Counted from the first letter of the stretch, positions 7,470 through 16,188 are shown. The stretch: 64,000 nucleotides of DNA from Alphaproteobacteria bacterium (GCA_017307355.1 JAFKFG010000027.1:48198-112197), one strand, 5' to 3'. Translations and numbers: made by a program. Notes: generated by a model from the letters alone, not told the origin.

Positions 7470-9215
7470 CTAATGCCCCACCGCCGAACCCGAGGTGGCG
7501 CGGCGGTCATTGGCGCCATAGACCACCCGCTTGCCGTTCTTGGTGCCGACCAGAATGGCTTCGTCGAAGCCGAACAGGATATTGCCGGGCTCTTCGCTGA
7601 TCTTGTAGCCGGCCGCTTCCAGTTCCTTCTTCACTTCCGGCTTGATCGCGCCCGGCTCGGCGGTGATCACGTCGGGCAGCCATTGATGATGCAGGCGGGG
7701 CGCGTCCACCGCCGCTTTCACATTCATCTTGTGGTCCACCACATTCAGGATCGATTCCAGCACGGTGGTGATGATGAAGGATCCGCCGGGACTTCCCGTC
7801 ACCATGAACAGCTTGCCGTCCTTGGTGACGATGCTGGGGCTCATCGACGACAGCGGGCGCTTGCCCGGCTGGATCGAATTGGCCGCGCCCTGCACCAACC
7901 CATAAAGATTGGGCGCGCCCACTTTCGAGGTGAAATCGTCCATCTCATTGTTGAGGAAGAAGCCGGTATTGCCCGCGATCACCTGGGCGCCGAAGCCGGA
8001 TTCGATGCCGTTGATGGTATAGGTGATCGAGACCGCGTTGCCCGCCTTGTCCACCACCGAATAATGGGTGGTCTGGGCGTCTTCATGCGGCGGGGTGCCG
8101 GGCTTGACCTCGGACGACGGCGTCGCCTTGACCGGATCGATCTTGGCCCGGATGGCCGCGGCATGTTGCGGCGACAGGATCTTGTCCAGCGGATTCTTCA
8201 CGAAATTGGGATCGCCCAGCCCGTAATTGCGGTCGACAAAGGCATGGCGCATCGCTTCGACCATGAAGTGGATGCTCTGGGCCGAATGATGCCCCATCTT
8301 GTCCATCGGATAGGCCGACAGGATATTGGCGATCTCGCAAATGATCGGCCCGCCCGATGACGGCGGCGGCGCCGAGATGATGCGATAGCCGCGATAGTCG
8401 CAGGTGATCACCGGCGTTTCCTCGGCGGTGAAGGATGCGAAATCCTGCATGGTGAGAAGCCCGCCCCGCGCCTTGGACGCCGCCACCACGCGGTTCGCAA
8501 TGTCGCCTTTATAAAAGACATCCGGCCCCTTGGCGGAAATCTGTTTCAGGGTGGCGGCCAGATCCTTTTGCACCAGCCTGTCGCCCGCCGCATAAGGCTG
8601 GCCGTTCTTCAGGAAGATGGCGGCCACATTGGGCTCCTTGCGGAAATATTTCTCATTGGCTTTGAAGAAGGCCACATCGCCCGGCATCAGGGTGAAGCCC
8701 TCTTCCGCCAGCTTGATCGCGGGCGCCATCACTTGCGCGCGGCTCATGGTGCCGTATTGGGTGAGCATCTTCTCCAGCCCCGCCACCGTGCCCGGCACCG
8801 CGACGGCCTTGTAACCGTAGAGGCTCGCCATCGGGATGATGTTGCCCTTGGCATCCAGATACATATTGGCGCTGGCGGCCATGGGCGCCTTTTCGCGGAA
8901 GTTGATGAAGGTGTCCTTGCCGTTGGCCAGATGAATGGTGGCAAGCCCGCCGCCGCCGATATTGCCCGCCGAAGGATACGTCACCGCCAGCGCGTAACCG
9001 ATGGCCACCGCCGCATCGACGGCGTTGCCGCCCTGTTTCAGGATTTGCGCGCCGACTTCGCTGGCATAATGCTGGGCGCTCACCGCCATGCCGTTCGCCG
9101 CTTCCACCGGCGCTTCCGCCTTGGCGGCGGGCGGCGGCGCGAACGAGGCCATCTGGGCGAAGGCCAGCGAGGGCGCGAACAGAAAACCGCCAAGCACCGC
9201 ACGGAAATAACGCAT
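7470..9215 (-). CDS. ggt: Gamma-glutamyltransferase
   Basis: A 581-residue precursor with a signal peptide (about 1-20). It contains the Ntn-hydrolase processing site: TTHYSVVD, with Thr382 predicted to become the N-terminal nucleophile of the small subunit after self-cleavage. Further conserved segments are SAGNIGGGG, the substrate-binding NNEMDDF and RPLSSMSPSIV. The enzyme cleaves the gamma-glutamyl bond of glutathione in the periplasm. An AGGGG ribosome site precedes the ATG. It is transcribed away from the SRPBCC/ArsR pair and appears to be a single-gene unit. Confidence 0.93.
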   Translation of the reverse strand: MRYFRAVLGGFLFAPSLAFAQMASFAPPPAAKAEAPVEAANGMAVSAQHYASEVGAQILKQGGNAVDAAVAIGYALAVTYPSAGNIGGGGLATIHLANGKDTFINFREKAPMAASANMYLDAKGNIIPMASLYGYKAVAVPGTVAGLEKMLTQYGTMSRAQVMAPAIKLAEEGFTLMPGDVAFFKANEKYFRKEPNVAAIFLKNGQPYAAGDRLVQKDLAATLKQISAKGPDVFYKGDIANRVVAASKARGGLLTMQDFASFTAEETPVITCDYRGYRIISAPPPSSGGPIICEIANILSAYPMDKMGHHSAQSIHFMVEAMRHAFVDRNYGLGDPNFVKNPLDKILSPQHAAAIRAKIDPVKATPSSEVKPGTPPHEDAQTTHYSVVDKAGNAVSITYTINGIESGFGAQVIAGNTGFFLNNEMDDFTSKVGAPNLYGLVQGAANSIQPGKRPLSSMSPSIVTKDGKLFMVTGSPGGSFIITTVLESILNVVDHKMNVKAAVDAPRLHHQWLPDVITAEPGAIKPEVKKELEAAGYKISEEPGNILFGFDEAILVGTKNGKRVVYGANDRRATSGSAVGH

Positions 9216-9421
9216 CGCCCATCCCCTGATTTTTCGAAAAGACTAGATAGGACGATATGGAGGCGCAAGCAGCGCCGCCGCAGGGCACGGTTGCGCGCCT
9301 CGACGGATGAACGGCGGAACGTCCGCGCGACGCGCGGCATTTCTCCCCCGATGCGCGCACCATCGCGGGCAGGACGAAATAATCAAAGCCGCATTGACGG
9401 CCCGTCCGCGCGGATGTAACG

Positions 9422-9439
9422 TATTACCGTACGGTAATA
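9422..9439. promoter_or_regulatory. 18-bp palindrome in the SRPBCC/ArsR promoter
   Basis: TATTACCGTACGGTAATA is a perfect palindrome 11 bp upstream of the SRPBCC start codon. A TTGACG at 9394-9399 and TAACGT at 9417-9422 (17-bp spacer) form a plausible promoter, placing the palindrome over the transcription start. No ribosome site is visible before the ATG at 9451, so the message may have a very short leader. The ArsR-family product of the second gene is the obvious candidate ligand. Confidence 0.65.
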
Positions 9440-9450
9440 TATCAAAAACC

Positions 9451-9894
9451 ATGACCCAGGTTCAGCCCAACGTCTCCCGCTCGCTCGAGATCCACGCCAC
9501 CCCCAGCAAAGTCTGGCGCTATTTCGCCAGCCAGGAAGGGCTTCGCCGCTGGATCAGCCCCAATCTGGAAATCGATCTGAAGGTGGGCGGCAAATATCGT
9601 TTCCTCGGTCCCGACAACAAAACCTGGGTCACGGGCCATGTGCTGGAGCTGGTGCCACAAGCCTGGTTGATCCTGTCATGGCAGGAACAGGATCGGGGCT
9701 GGGCCAACCCCGCCCGCCTGGTGCTGGCGCTGGAAGCCTCGGCCACCGGCACCAAAGCCACCATGCGCTTCGACGGCTTTGCCGGCATCGGGCGCGCCGA
9801 CTGGACCGATGTGGTGGCCGATTACGAGCGCGGCTCCGACGCGCACAAGACGCTGGAAACCCTGGCCGCCCTGGTGATGCAAGATGCGGACTGA
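9451..9894 (+). CDS. SRPBCC-domain protein (AHSA1-like)
   Basis: A 147-residue protein of the START/Bet v1-like SRPBCC superfamily: SRSLEIHATPSKVWRYFASQEGLRRWI at the N-terminus (read in two parts), a central LKVGGKYRFL, and a C-terminal helix. AHSA1-type members are small ligand-binding proteins that are often paired with an ArsR-family repressor, as here. The ArsR start lies 11 bp inside this gene's 3' end, so the two are coupled. Its ligand is unknown. Confidence 0.85.
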   Translation: MTQVQPNVSRSLEIHATPSKVWRYFASQEGLRRWISPNLEIDLKVGGKYRFLGPDNKTWVTGHVLELVPQAWLILSWQEQDRGWANPARLVLALEASATGTKATMRFDGFAGIGRADWTDVVADYERGSDAHKTLETLAALVMQDAD

Positions 9895-10216
9895 CGCCAC
9901 CGGCGCGCTGTTCAAGATTCTGGCCGATCCCACCCGCCGGCAGATCCTGGATCTTCTGGCCGAGCGCGGGCCGTTGAATGTGAGCCAGCTGGCGGCGGAA
10001 TTTCCCGGCCTGGTCGCGTCGGGAATTTCCAAGCACCTGATGGGATTGCGCGCCACCGGCCTGGTGCAGGCCGACCGCGACGGCCGCCAGCAGATTTATC
10101 GCATCGATGCCGCCAAGGTGACGGGCACGCTGGCGCCCTGGCTGACGAAATACGAACGCTACAGCAGCGCCGCGCTGGAACGGTTGCGCGATGCCGCCGA
10201 AAACGACGCCGATTGA
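9884..10216 (+). CDS. ArsR-family winged-helix repressor
   Basis: A 110-residue protein with the ArsR core: LFKILADPTRRQILDLLAERG, then LNVSQLAAEF and the recognition helix SGISKHLMGLRATGLV, and the wing DRDGRQQIYRI. No CxC metal-binding motif is present (there is no Cys at all), so it is unlikely to sense metals. It is more like the non-metal ArsR proteins paired with SRPBCC genes. It overlaps the preceding gene by 11 bp, and the palindrome at 9422-9439 is its likely operator. Confidence 0.88.
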   Translation: MRTDATGALFKILADPTRRQILDLLAERGPLNVSQLAAEFPGLVASGISKHLMGLRATGLVQADRDGRQQIYRIDAAKVTGTLAPWLTKYERYSSAALERLRDAAENDAD

Positions 10217-10223
10217 GCCGCGC

Positions 10224-10775
10224 TCAACCGGTCTTCTTGCCTTGGCTGTCCAGCCAGGCGTCGAGCTTGCCGAAATCCATCACCCCGGTCACCGGCTCGA
10301 CCTTGCCGTCGCGGCCGATCAGAAGCGTGTACGGCATCTCGCCCCGCCATTTCGGATCGATCTCGAAGCGCAGCCTTTCCTCGAAACTGTCGGCGAACAG
10401 CCAATTCTCCTGCTTGATCAATCCAGCCTTGGTCAAAGCAGTGCGCACCTCGCCCGGATCGTCGCCGAAGGGGCTGGAATCCACCAGCACCAGCTTGAGG
10501 TCTGGCCGCTTCTTCATATGCGCGGTCCAGTTGGGCAGTTCGGCCAGGCACGGCCCGCAAGTGAGGCCCCAGAAATGCACCACCATGGCTTCACCGGCAT
10601 GACCCTGGCGCAATGCCTTCCAGCTTCCCCGCACGAAGGGACGCAGCGTGGCGTCGCCTGCGGTAGCTTTCGCCATCGGGGCTTTCGCCGCCGGCGCATG
10701 GGTTGCCGGAGCACTGTTCGCGAGGCCGATGGCAGGCAGAAGCAGCAACGCGGTCAAAGCGAGAGTTTTTTTCAT
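10224..10775 (-). CDS. TlpA/ResA-type thioredoxin-like protein
   Basis: A 183-residue exported protein: signal peptide about 1-22, an Ala/Pro/Lys linker, and a thioredoxin fold with CGPC at 73-76 in VVHFWGLTCGPCLAELP and the cis-Pro region GEMPYTLLI. Such proteins act as periplasmic disulfide reductants, often delivering electrons to copper or haem assembly. Its ATG overlaps the stop of the BNR-repeat gene (ATGA). It is therefore the last gene of an operon with the TonB receptor and the Met-rich BNR protein, suggesting it keeps metal-binding cysteines reduced. Confidence 0.87.
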   Translation of the reverse strand: MKKTLALTALLLLPAIGLANSAPATHAPAAKAPMAKATAGDATLRPFVRGSWKALRQGHAGEAMVVHFWGLTCGPCLAELPNWTAHMKKRPDLKLVLVDSSPFGDDPGEVRTALTKAGLIKQENWLFADSFEERLRFEIDPKWRGEMPYTLLIGRDGKVEPVTGVMDFGKLDAWLDSQGKKTG

Positions 10776-12025
10776 GGCGCATCCTTCAAAGGCAGGAATT
10801 GATAACCGCCGGTCTTGGTCATCCAGGAGAGGTACGCCTGGCGCCCGTCATTGACCAGCATGGGATGGTCGGAGGCATCGTCGGTCTTGGCGGCGGCGCG
10901 GGGCTTGGACCAGGTCGCGCCATCGTCATGCGACACCCGCATATTGACGACGGAGTTTTCGCCGTCGAACTCCTTCCACACCATGAAGACGGTGCCCGGC
11001 ACCGACGTCACATAGGGCCGCGACAGATCGTGGTCGGCATTGCCCAACGCCATGGGCGCCGAGAAATGCAGCCCCTTGTCGGTGGAGCGGGCATAGAACA
11101 GCCCCTTGCGCGCATCGCCTTGAGTGGACCACACCACATGATAGGTGCCGGTATTGGCCACCGACAGGCTGGGCCCTTGATGCGGGCATCCGTTCAGCCG
11201 CCAATTGTCCACCGCCACCCGCGACATGGGACCGGGCGTGTTGGCATCCTTGAAGCTCAAGATCGCGTGATCGCGCACGGTGCCGCCGAACACGTTGCGG
11301 AACACCACCACCGGGCGCCCCGGCCCGTTGAAGCCCACCCCGATGCGGCAGCATTCGCAGCTATTGTCCAAGGCGATGCGCGAGGGCGTGAATGTCGCCC
11401 CCGCATCCTTGGACCAGGCATAGGCGACCGCCGCGCCGGGATAGGTCTTGCCTTCCTTTGCCGCCGCCACCACGCCGCGCTTGTCCAGCCACACCGCGAA
11501 GAGATCGCCGTCCGGCGACACCGCCAGCATGGCGAAACGCTGGCTGGCGGTATTGTCCACCAAGGGCCGGGGCACGGAGAAGCTTTTGCCCCCGTCCAGC
11601 GAGCGGCTGAAAAAGACTTCGGCGTTGTAGTTGTTGTCCTTGAAGATGGCATAGGTGACGAAAGCGCGGCCCTTGGCGTCCACCGCGATGGCGGCGCGCG
11701 CATCCGGCCCCGTATCCAGATGCACCTTCTGCGGCGTCACCTTGACCGGCGGGGAGAATGTCTTCCCCCGGTCTCCCGAACGGGTGACATAGACCTGGGC
11801 GTCCACATCGAAGGCCAGCCACAGGCTGCCGTCCGGTGCCAGGGCCGGCGTCACCGTGCTGGCGCAGCGCAGTTCGGCGGTTTTGCATGCCCCGCCCGTG
11901 CCGTGCGACATGCCCATCATCGAACCCATCGCCATGCCGGGCATGGGATCTGCAGCGTTCGCGCTTGTGGCGGCAAAGGCGGCGGAGAGTGCCGCGACCC
12001 AAAGCATGTGTTTCCGTCTGGTCAT
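10772..12025 (-). CDS. Exported BNR/Asp-box repeat protein, Met-rich N-terminus
   Basis: A 417-residue exported protein. After the signal peptide (about 1-24) comes the Met/His-rich segment DPMPGMAMGSMMGMSHGTGG, then a sialidase-like beta-propeller with five Asp boxes: SGDRGKTF, SLDGGKSF, SKDAGATF, STDKGLHF and SHDDGATW. A NSCECCRIG motif (Cys 223, 225, 226) sits in the middle. I see no sialidase Arg triad motif (FRIP), so it is probably not a sialidase. Both ends overlap neighbours by ATGA junctions, TonB receptor before and TlpA after. Met-rich start, cysteine cluster and context suggest copper binding; this is inference. Confidence 0.8.
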   Translation of the reverse strand: MTRRKHMLWVAALSAAFAATSANAADPMPGMAMGSMMGMSHGTGGACKTAELRCASTVTPALAPDGSLWLAFDVDAQVYVTRSGDRGKTFSPPVKVTPQKVHLDTGPDARAAIAVDAKGRAFVTYAIFKDNNYNAEVFFSRSLDGGKSFSVPRPLVDNTASQRFAMLAVSPDGDLFAVWLDKRGVVAAAKEGKTYPGAAVAYAWSKDAGATFTPSRIALDNSCECCRIGVGFNGPGRPVVVFRNVFGGTVRDHAILSFKDANTPGPMSRVAVDNWRLNGCPHQGPSLSVANTGTYHVVWSTQGDARKGLFYARSTDKGLHFSAPMALGNADHDLSRPYVTSVPGTVFMVWKEFDGENSVVNMRVSHDDGATWSKPRAAAKTDDASDHPMLVNDGRQAYLSWMTKTGGYQFLPLKDAP

Positions 12026-14220
12026 AGCGCAAACCTCACGCCCGCCGTCATGTTGAAGGGAATGCCTAGGGCGGGAATGGTGCTTCCCGAAACGGTGGAC
12101 CCGTTGGTGGTAGTCACCGCCAGGCCCTGATCGTAATAGGTCCGCCCGAAGATGTTCTGCGCCACGAAATATAGCTGAAGCCCTTCGCGGACTCGATACG
12201 ACCCGCCCAGATCGAACAGGGTGGCGGCGCTGTTCAGCTGGGTGTGGGAGGTATTGTTCCAGAAGGCCGGGAAGGTTTTCCCGGTCAGCGACAGCATCAG
12301 ATCCTCGGTCACGTTCCAATTGACGCCGCCGGTGACGGTCCAGCGGGGAACCTGGCCCAGCTGCTGGCGCACCGGATCGGGGATCACGCCCGCCGACGGC
12401 GTGGTGTAGTTGGAGCTGGTGAGATAGGCGTCGGTCATCGACACGCCGCCATTGACCGCCAGCCCGTCGAGGATCGACCAATCGCCCAGAAGCTCGAAGC
12501 CCTTCAAGGTGGCGTTGCCCGCATTGACATATTGGCGGAGCGATCCCCCCGCGATGCCGACGATGCCGGTGCCGCAATAATTGTTGGCGGCGGCGCATCC
12601 GCTCTGCACCGTGGCGAAGTCGATGAACTTCTTCAGGCTGTTGTCATAGAGCGTGAACGACAGATGGAAATCGTCGCGCACCCAGTCGATGCCCACCTCG
12701 CGGCCCAGATTGGTCTGCGGCGCCAGATTGGCGTTATAGGTGGTGTAGTTGGTGCCGCTGATGAAGCTGCGATACATCTGGTTCATGCCCGGCGCGGCGA
12801 AATTGCTGTAGACCGCCGCGCGAAGGTCGAAGCCTTCGGGCAGGAAATATTTCACGCCCAGGCGGGGCGAGAAATGATCGTAATTCTGGTCCGGCACCGC
12901 GGCGGAGATGTTCGAGCCGCGGAAATTGCCGTTCAGCGCGCCATCGACCGCCTGCCAGAAATCCTCGCGCACCCCCGCCGTCACTTGCAGCGGAATGCTT
13001 TCGGGCTTCCAAGTGGCCTGGGCATAAAGGCCTTGGAACTGGTGCTTGGCGTCGGCCACCAACGTGCCGGTCTGGGCGGTGGCCGAGAACAGGTTGAGCG
13101 GATCATGCGCCCAGATGTTGCGGATGTCGCCGCCGATGCTGATGTCCTTCAGCGCGCCCCACTCGCCCTTGTAGAACAGCGAGCCGCCATCGTGATGGTA
13201 GGAGACTTTCTCGGTCTGCGACACGAAGGGCGTGCCCGCGGTCGGCGTGAACAGCGTGTAGGAGGTGTTGGACGCGTTCTGGGTGAACATCTGGCCCTGG
13301 CCATACCAGGCGGTGAAATTCAGGCTGTCGGTTTCCGACAGCTTGCGCGAGCCGCCGCCCGCGATGCGGTCGGTTTCCCACACATTGCGCGTCACATCCC
13401 ACACCAATCCATGCTCGCCGATGCGGTGATGGGTGGCGGACAGATAAAAGGCAGTGTCCGCGTCGGGCGCATAGACCGCCGAGACCCGGTAATTCTCGTT
13501 CTGCGATTGGGTGGGCATCATGCGCGGATGGCGGAACTGTTCCGGCGTCTGGAAATAGCCGTCGGAGTGGTTGAAGCTCACATCCGCGCCCAACAGAAGC
13601 CCGCCGCCCGCATCGATGCCGCCGGTGGCCTGGCCGTTATAGCCGCCGAAGGAACCGCCGCTGAGATCGACGCCGATCGCCTCGCTGGGCTGCTTGGTGA
13701 CCACATCGACGATGCCGCCCATCGCCAAATTGCCCCAGGAACTGGAAGCGCCGCCGCCGCGAATGACTTCCAGCGATTGTACCGAGCCTTTGGGCACCTG
13801 GGCGAAATCCACGGTGCGGAAAAAAGGATCGTTGGCGGGAATACCGTCGATCAGAAGCAAGGTGTTGATGTTGGTGGAGGTGCCGAAGCCCCGGATCGAA
13901 AAGGGCTGGCCCGTGGGATGCAGCTGCGTCCCCGGCTGCTGCGACGTGAAGATGCCGGGGATCTTGTTCACCACCTGGTCGATGGAAAGCTGCGGCGCCT
14001 GCATCACCTGATCGGCGCTCAGAACCGTGGCGCTGACGTCCAGGTTGCGCTGTTCGGTGCCGCGGGTGGCGGTGACGGTGACGAATTCGACGCCGGCATC
14101 GTTGCGCGCCACATTTTGCGCCATGGCGGGCGCGATGAGCGACGGCGCGGCTAGGATCAACCCGGCCAAAGAGACGGAAGCGGTGCGCGAACCGCGAATT
14201 GCGCGCAAATGACGGAACAT
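12022..14220 (-). CDS. TonB-dependent outer-membrane receptor
   Basis: A 732-residue receptor: signal peptide about 1-35, plug domain with LDVSATVLSADQVMQAP, PFSIRGFGTSTNINTLLLID cut at the RGFG core, and VEVIRGG-like SLEVIRGGGASSSWG, then a 22-strand-type barrel ending FNMTAGVRFAL. It imports a ligand across the outer membrane using TonB energy. The ligand is not evident from sequence. It is the second gene of a four-gene unit whose other products are Met/His/Cys-rich or thioredoxin-like, which favours a metal such as copper over a sugar or siderophore. No TonB box is clear. Confidence 0.9.
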   Translation of the reverse strand: MFRHLRAIRGSRTASVSLAGLILAAPSLIAPAMAQNVARNDAGVEFVTVTATRGTEQRNLDVSATVLSADQVMQAPQLSIDQVVNKIPGIFTSQQPGTQLHPTGQPFSIRGFGTSTNINTLLLIDGIPANDPFFRTVDFAQVPKGSVQSLEVIRGGGASSSWGNLAMGGIVDVVTKQPSEAIGVDLSGGSFGGYNGQATGGIDAGGGLLLGADVSFNHSDGYFQTPEQFRHPRMMPTQSQNENYRVSAVYAPDADTAFYLSATHHRIGEHGLVWDVTRNVWETDRIAGGGSRKLSETDSLNFTAWYGQGQMFTQNASNTSYTLFTPTAGTPFVSQTEKVSYHHDGGSLFYKGEWGALKDISIGGDIRNIWAHDPLNLFSATAQTGTLVADAKHQFQGLYAQATWKPESIPLQVTAGVREDFWQAVDGALNGNFRGSNISAAVPDQNYDHFSPRLGVKYFLPEGFDLRAAVYSNFAAPGMNQMYRSFISGTNYTTYNANLAPQTNLGREVGIDWVRDDFHLSFTLYDNSLKKFIDFATVQSGCAAANNYCGTGIVGIAGGSLRQYVNAGNATLKGFELLGDWSILDGLAVNGGVSMTDAYLTSSNYTTPSAGVIPDPVRQQLGQVPRWTVTGGVNWNVTEDLMLSLTGKTFPAFWNNTSHTQLNSAATLFDLGGSYRVREGLQLYFVAQNIFGRTYYDQGLAVTTTNGSTVSGSTIPALGIPFNMTAGVRFAL

Positions 14221-14282
14221 GGATTCCTCTGAAAGAATTGAAGCACCGCCCGGCTTTCGCCGCGCGGCATGGAACGATCAAT

Positions 14283-14696
14283 TCAGACGAGGAAAGACGG
14301 GGGTGCGCGGGGCGATTGCGGCTGATAGCGCGCCAGGACGGCGACGCGGCGTTCGTGCCGCGGCGCTTCGGCATAATCGGCGGCTTGCGTGGGCAAGGCG
14401 AGCATGGCGCCCGCCAACGACGCACCGCCATGCGAAGCGGCGGCGAAAGGACATTCGGAGGAATGACCGCCGGCCTTGCCGTCGCCATGGTTCATGTGCA
14501 TCGCGGACATGTCCATGTCCGGATTGGCGGCCATCATCGCGGCCATGTCCTGGGTGGACATGTCCATGTCGCAAAGGATGAAAGCGGTTTCGCTGAAGCC
14601 GGACGGATTGGGCATCCAGCCCGTCGGCAACAGGCCCTTGAAGACCATCGCGACGATGGCCAGCAGAAGCGCAGCTCTGCGGGCGGCCTGGGACAT
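14283..14696 (-). CDS. DUF2946 protein, Met/His-rich
   Basis: A 137-residue protein with an N-terminal membrane segment (about 4-25: ARRAALLLAIVAMVFKGLLP) and a periplasmic domain rich in Met, Asp and His: FILCDMDMSTQDMAAMM, NPDMDMSAMHMNHGDG, HSSECPFAA. This matches DUF2946, small proteins often found beside copper TonB receptors. AGGA upstream of the ATG at 14696 supports the start. It lies 62 bp upstream of the TonB receptor gene on the same strand, as the likely first gene of that operon. Confidence 0.78.
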   Translation of the reverse strand: MSQAARRAALLLAIVAMVFKGLLPTGWMPNPSGFSETAFILCDMDMSTQDMAAMMAANPDMDMSAMHMNHGDGKAGGHSSECPFAAASHGGASLAGAMLALPTQAADYAEAPRHERRVAVLARYQPQSPRAPPSFLV

Positions 14697-14917
14697 GGCG
14701 GGACAGTCCTCGCAATCCTGGTTCCGGTCAAGCCATGGCCTTGGCGCCCGGCCGCGTCCAATCGTCTTCAAGACGCCTTATTCCCGCGCCGCAAACCAGG
14801 GTTTCCGCCCTTCCCGATGCGGGACCGCGCACGCATCGGCACGAAGACACGATTATGAAAAGACAAGACTCGGCCCCTCTCCTCCGCTTAAATCGGCCGC
14901 CGACCGGGGGGACCGCC

Positions 14918-15646
14918 ATGCACACAGACATTCAGGAAATCGCGCCGGGGATTTACCGGCTTTCCACGCTGGTGGCGGAAATCGCTCCGCCTCTGGGCTT
15001 CACCTTCAATCAATTCCTGGTCGATGCGGACCGGCCGCTGCTGTTTCATTGCGGCCCCCGCGCCATGTTCCCGCTGGTGTCGGCGGCGGTGGAAAACGTG
15101 ATGCCCGTCGCGAAGCTGCGCTGGATCGGCTTCGGCCATGTCGAATCCGACGAATGCGGATCGATGAATCAATGGCTGGCCGCCGCGCCGGATGCCCAGG
15201 TGGTGCATGGCCAGACCGCCTGCATGGTCTCGCTCAACGACCTGGCCGACCGGCCGCCCCGCGCGTTGGCGCATAATGAAGTGCTGGACCTGGGTGGAAA
15301 ACGGGTGCGCTATCTGGATACGCCGCATGTGCCGCACGCCTGGGAATCCGGCGTGATGTATGAAGAGACCACGGGCACGTTATTCTGCGGCGATCTCTTC
15401 ACCCATCTGGGCAACGGCCCGGCCATCACCGAAGACAGCATCCTGGAGCCCGCTATCGCGGCGGAAGAAGCCTTCCAGGCCACCGCGTTGACGCCCATGA
15501 CCGCGCCCACCTTGCGCATGCTGGCCGCGCTCGCGCCCGCGCGGCTGGCGGTGATGCACGGCTCCAGCTTCCGGGGCGATTGCGCCGGGCAACTTTCCCG
15601 CCTCGCCGATTATTACGAGAAGGCCCATGCCGCGAAGTCTGCATAA
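14918..15646 (+). CDS. MBL-fold protein of the oxygen-binding di-iron (ODP) type
   Basis: A 242-residue metallo-beta-lactamase-fold protein. The metal motif is GFGHVESDECGSMN (His74, Glu76, Asp78, Glu79), resembling the HxExD motif of flavodiiron/ODP proteins rather than the HxHxDH of hydrolases. Further ligands are suggested by LDTPHVPHAWESG, LFCGDLF and VMHGSSF. It lacks a flavodoxin domain. Predicted role is oxygen or NO binding/reduction or sensing. CGGGGG before the ATG at 14918 supports the start. The next gene begins inside its 3' end. Confidence 0.82.
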   Translation: MHTDIQEIAPGIYRLSTLVAEIAPPLGFTFNQFLVDADRPLLFHCGPRAMFPLVSAAVENVMPVAKLRWIGFGHVESDECGSMNQWLAAAPDAQVVHGQTACMVSLNDLADRPPRALAHNEVLDLGGKRVRYLDTPHVPHAWESGVMYEETTGTLFCGDLFTHLGNGPAITEDSILEPAIAAEEAFQATALTPMTAPTLRMLAALAPARLAVMHGSSFRGDCAGQLSRLADYYEKAHAAKSA

Positions 15647-16175
15647 GCTCGCCATCGCCGCGGCGCTGCTCATTTTGCCGTTCGCTGCACCCCGCGCCGC
15701 CGAGCCGGTGAAGCTGGCTTTCGTCGATACCGGCAATACCGGGCGCAGCGTCACCGCCGAGGCGCTGGCCAATGTCAGGATCGCCAAGGATCACCTTCCC
15801 GTCGCCGTGATCTCCCGCGCCCTGGACCAGGATCCCTATGCGGTGAAGCCCGAAGCCAATGCCGCCCAGCTGCTTCAGGAGCGGGGCATCGACGTGACGG
15901 CTCATCGCGCCACCCAGATCACGTCCAACGATGTGCGCCATTCCGATGTGATCCTCACCATGACGGCGGCGCACAAGGAAAAGCTGATCGCGCTGTTTCC
16001 GGAGGCGAAGGACAAGACCTTCACCATCGCCGGCTATGCCGCCGGAAAGCCGGACGACGTGGCCGATGCTTTCGGCAAGCCGATGGATTTTTATCGCGGC
16101 ATGGTCAAACAGGTGGAAGCCTATCTGGGCCCCGTGCTGGCCAAGGCGGCGGCGATGGAGAAGAAGGACAAGTAA
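15627..16175 (+). CDS. Exported LMW phosphatase-like protein lacking the catalytic Cys
   Basis: A 182-residue protein with a signal peptide (about 1-25, ending PRAAE) followed by a low-molecular-weight protein-tyrosine phosphatase/arsenate-reductase fold. The phosphate loop, normally V-C-x5-R-S, reads AFVDTGNTGRSVTAEAL: Asp34 replaces the nucleophilic Cys, Gly39 replaces the second Cys, while Asn37, Arg40 and Ser41 remain. The general-acid segment DPF is ADAF here. Catalysis by the usual route is impossible, so it may bind an oxyanion or phosphoprotein. It overlaps the MBL gene by 20 bp and precedes a GFA gene by 13 bp. Confidence 0.8.
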   Translation: MPRSLHKLAIAAALLILPFAAPRAAEPVKLAFVDTGNTGRSVTAEALANVRIAKDHLPVAVISRALDQDPYAVKPEANAAQLLQERGIDVTAHRATQITSNDVRHSDVILTMTAAHKEKLIALFPEAKDKTFTIAGYAAGKPDDVADAFGKPMDFYRGMVKQVEAYLGPVLAKAAAMEKKDK

Positions 16176-16188
16176 CGCGCGAGGCTCC

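Noticed and set aside
10772..12025. Calling the BNR protein a sialidase
   Set aside because: Asp boxes occur in many propellers; the FRIP motif and Arg triad are not seen, and the context is metal-related.
10772..12598. An extended start for the BNR-repeat gene far inside the TonB receptor gene
   Set aside because: The ATG at 12025 overlaps the receptor stop in the usual coupled form and begins a signal peptide.
12244..14154. A 636-codon plus-strand frame opposite the TonB receptor
   Set aside because: The receptor on the other strand has clear plug and barrel motifs; the plus frame is low-complexity His/Arg/Gly shadow sequence.
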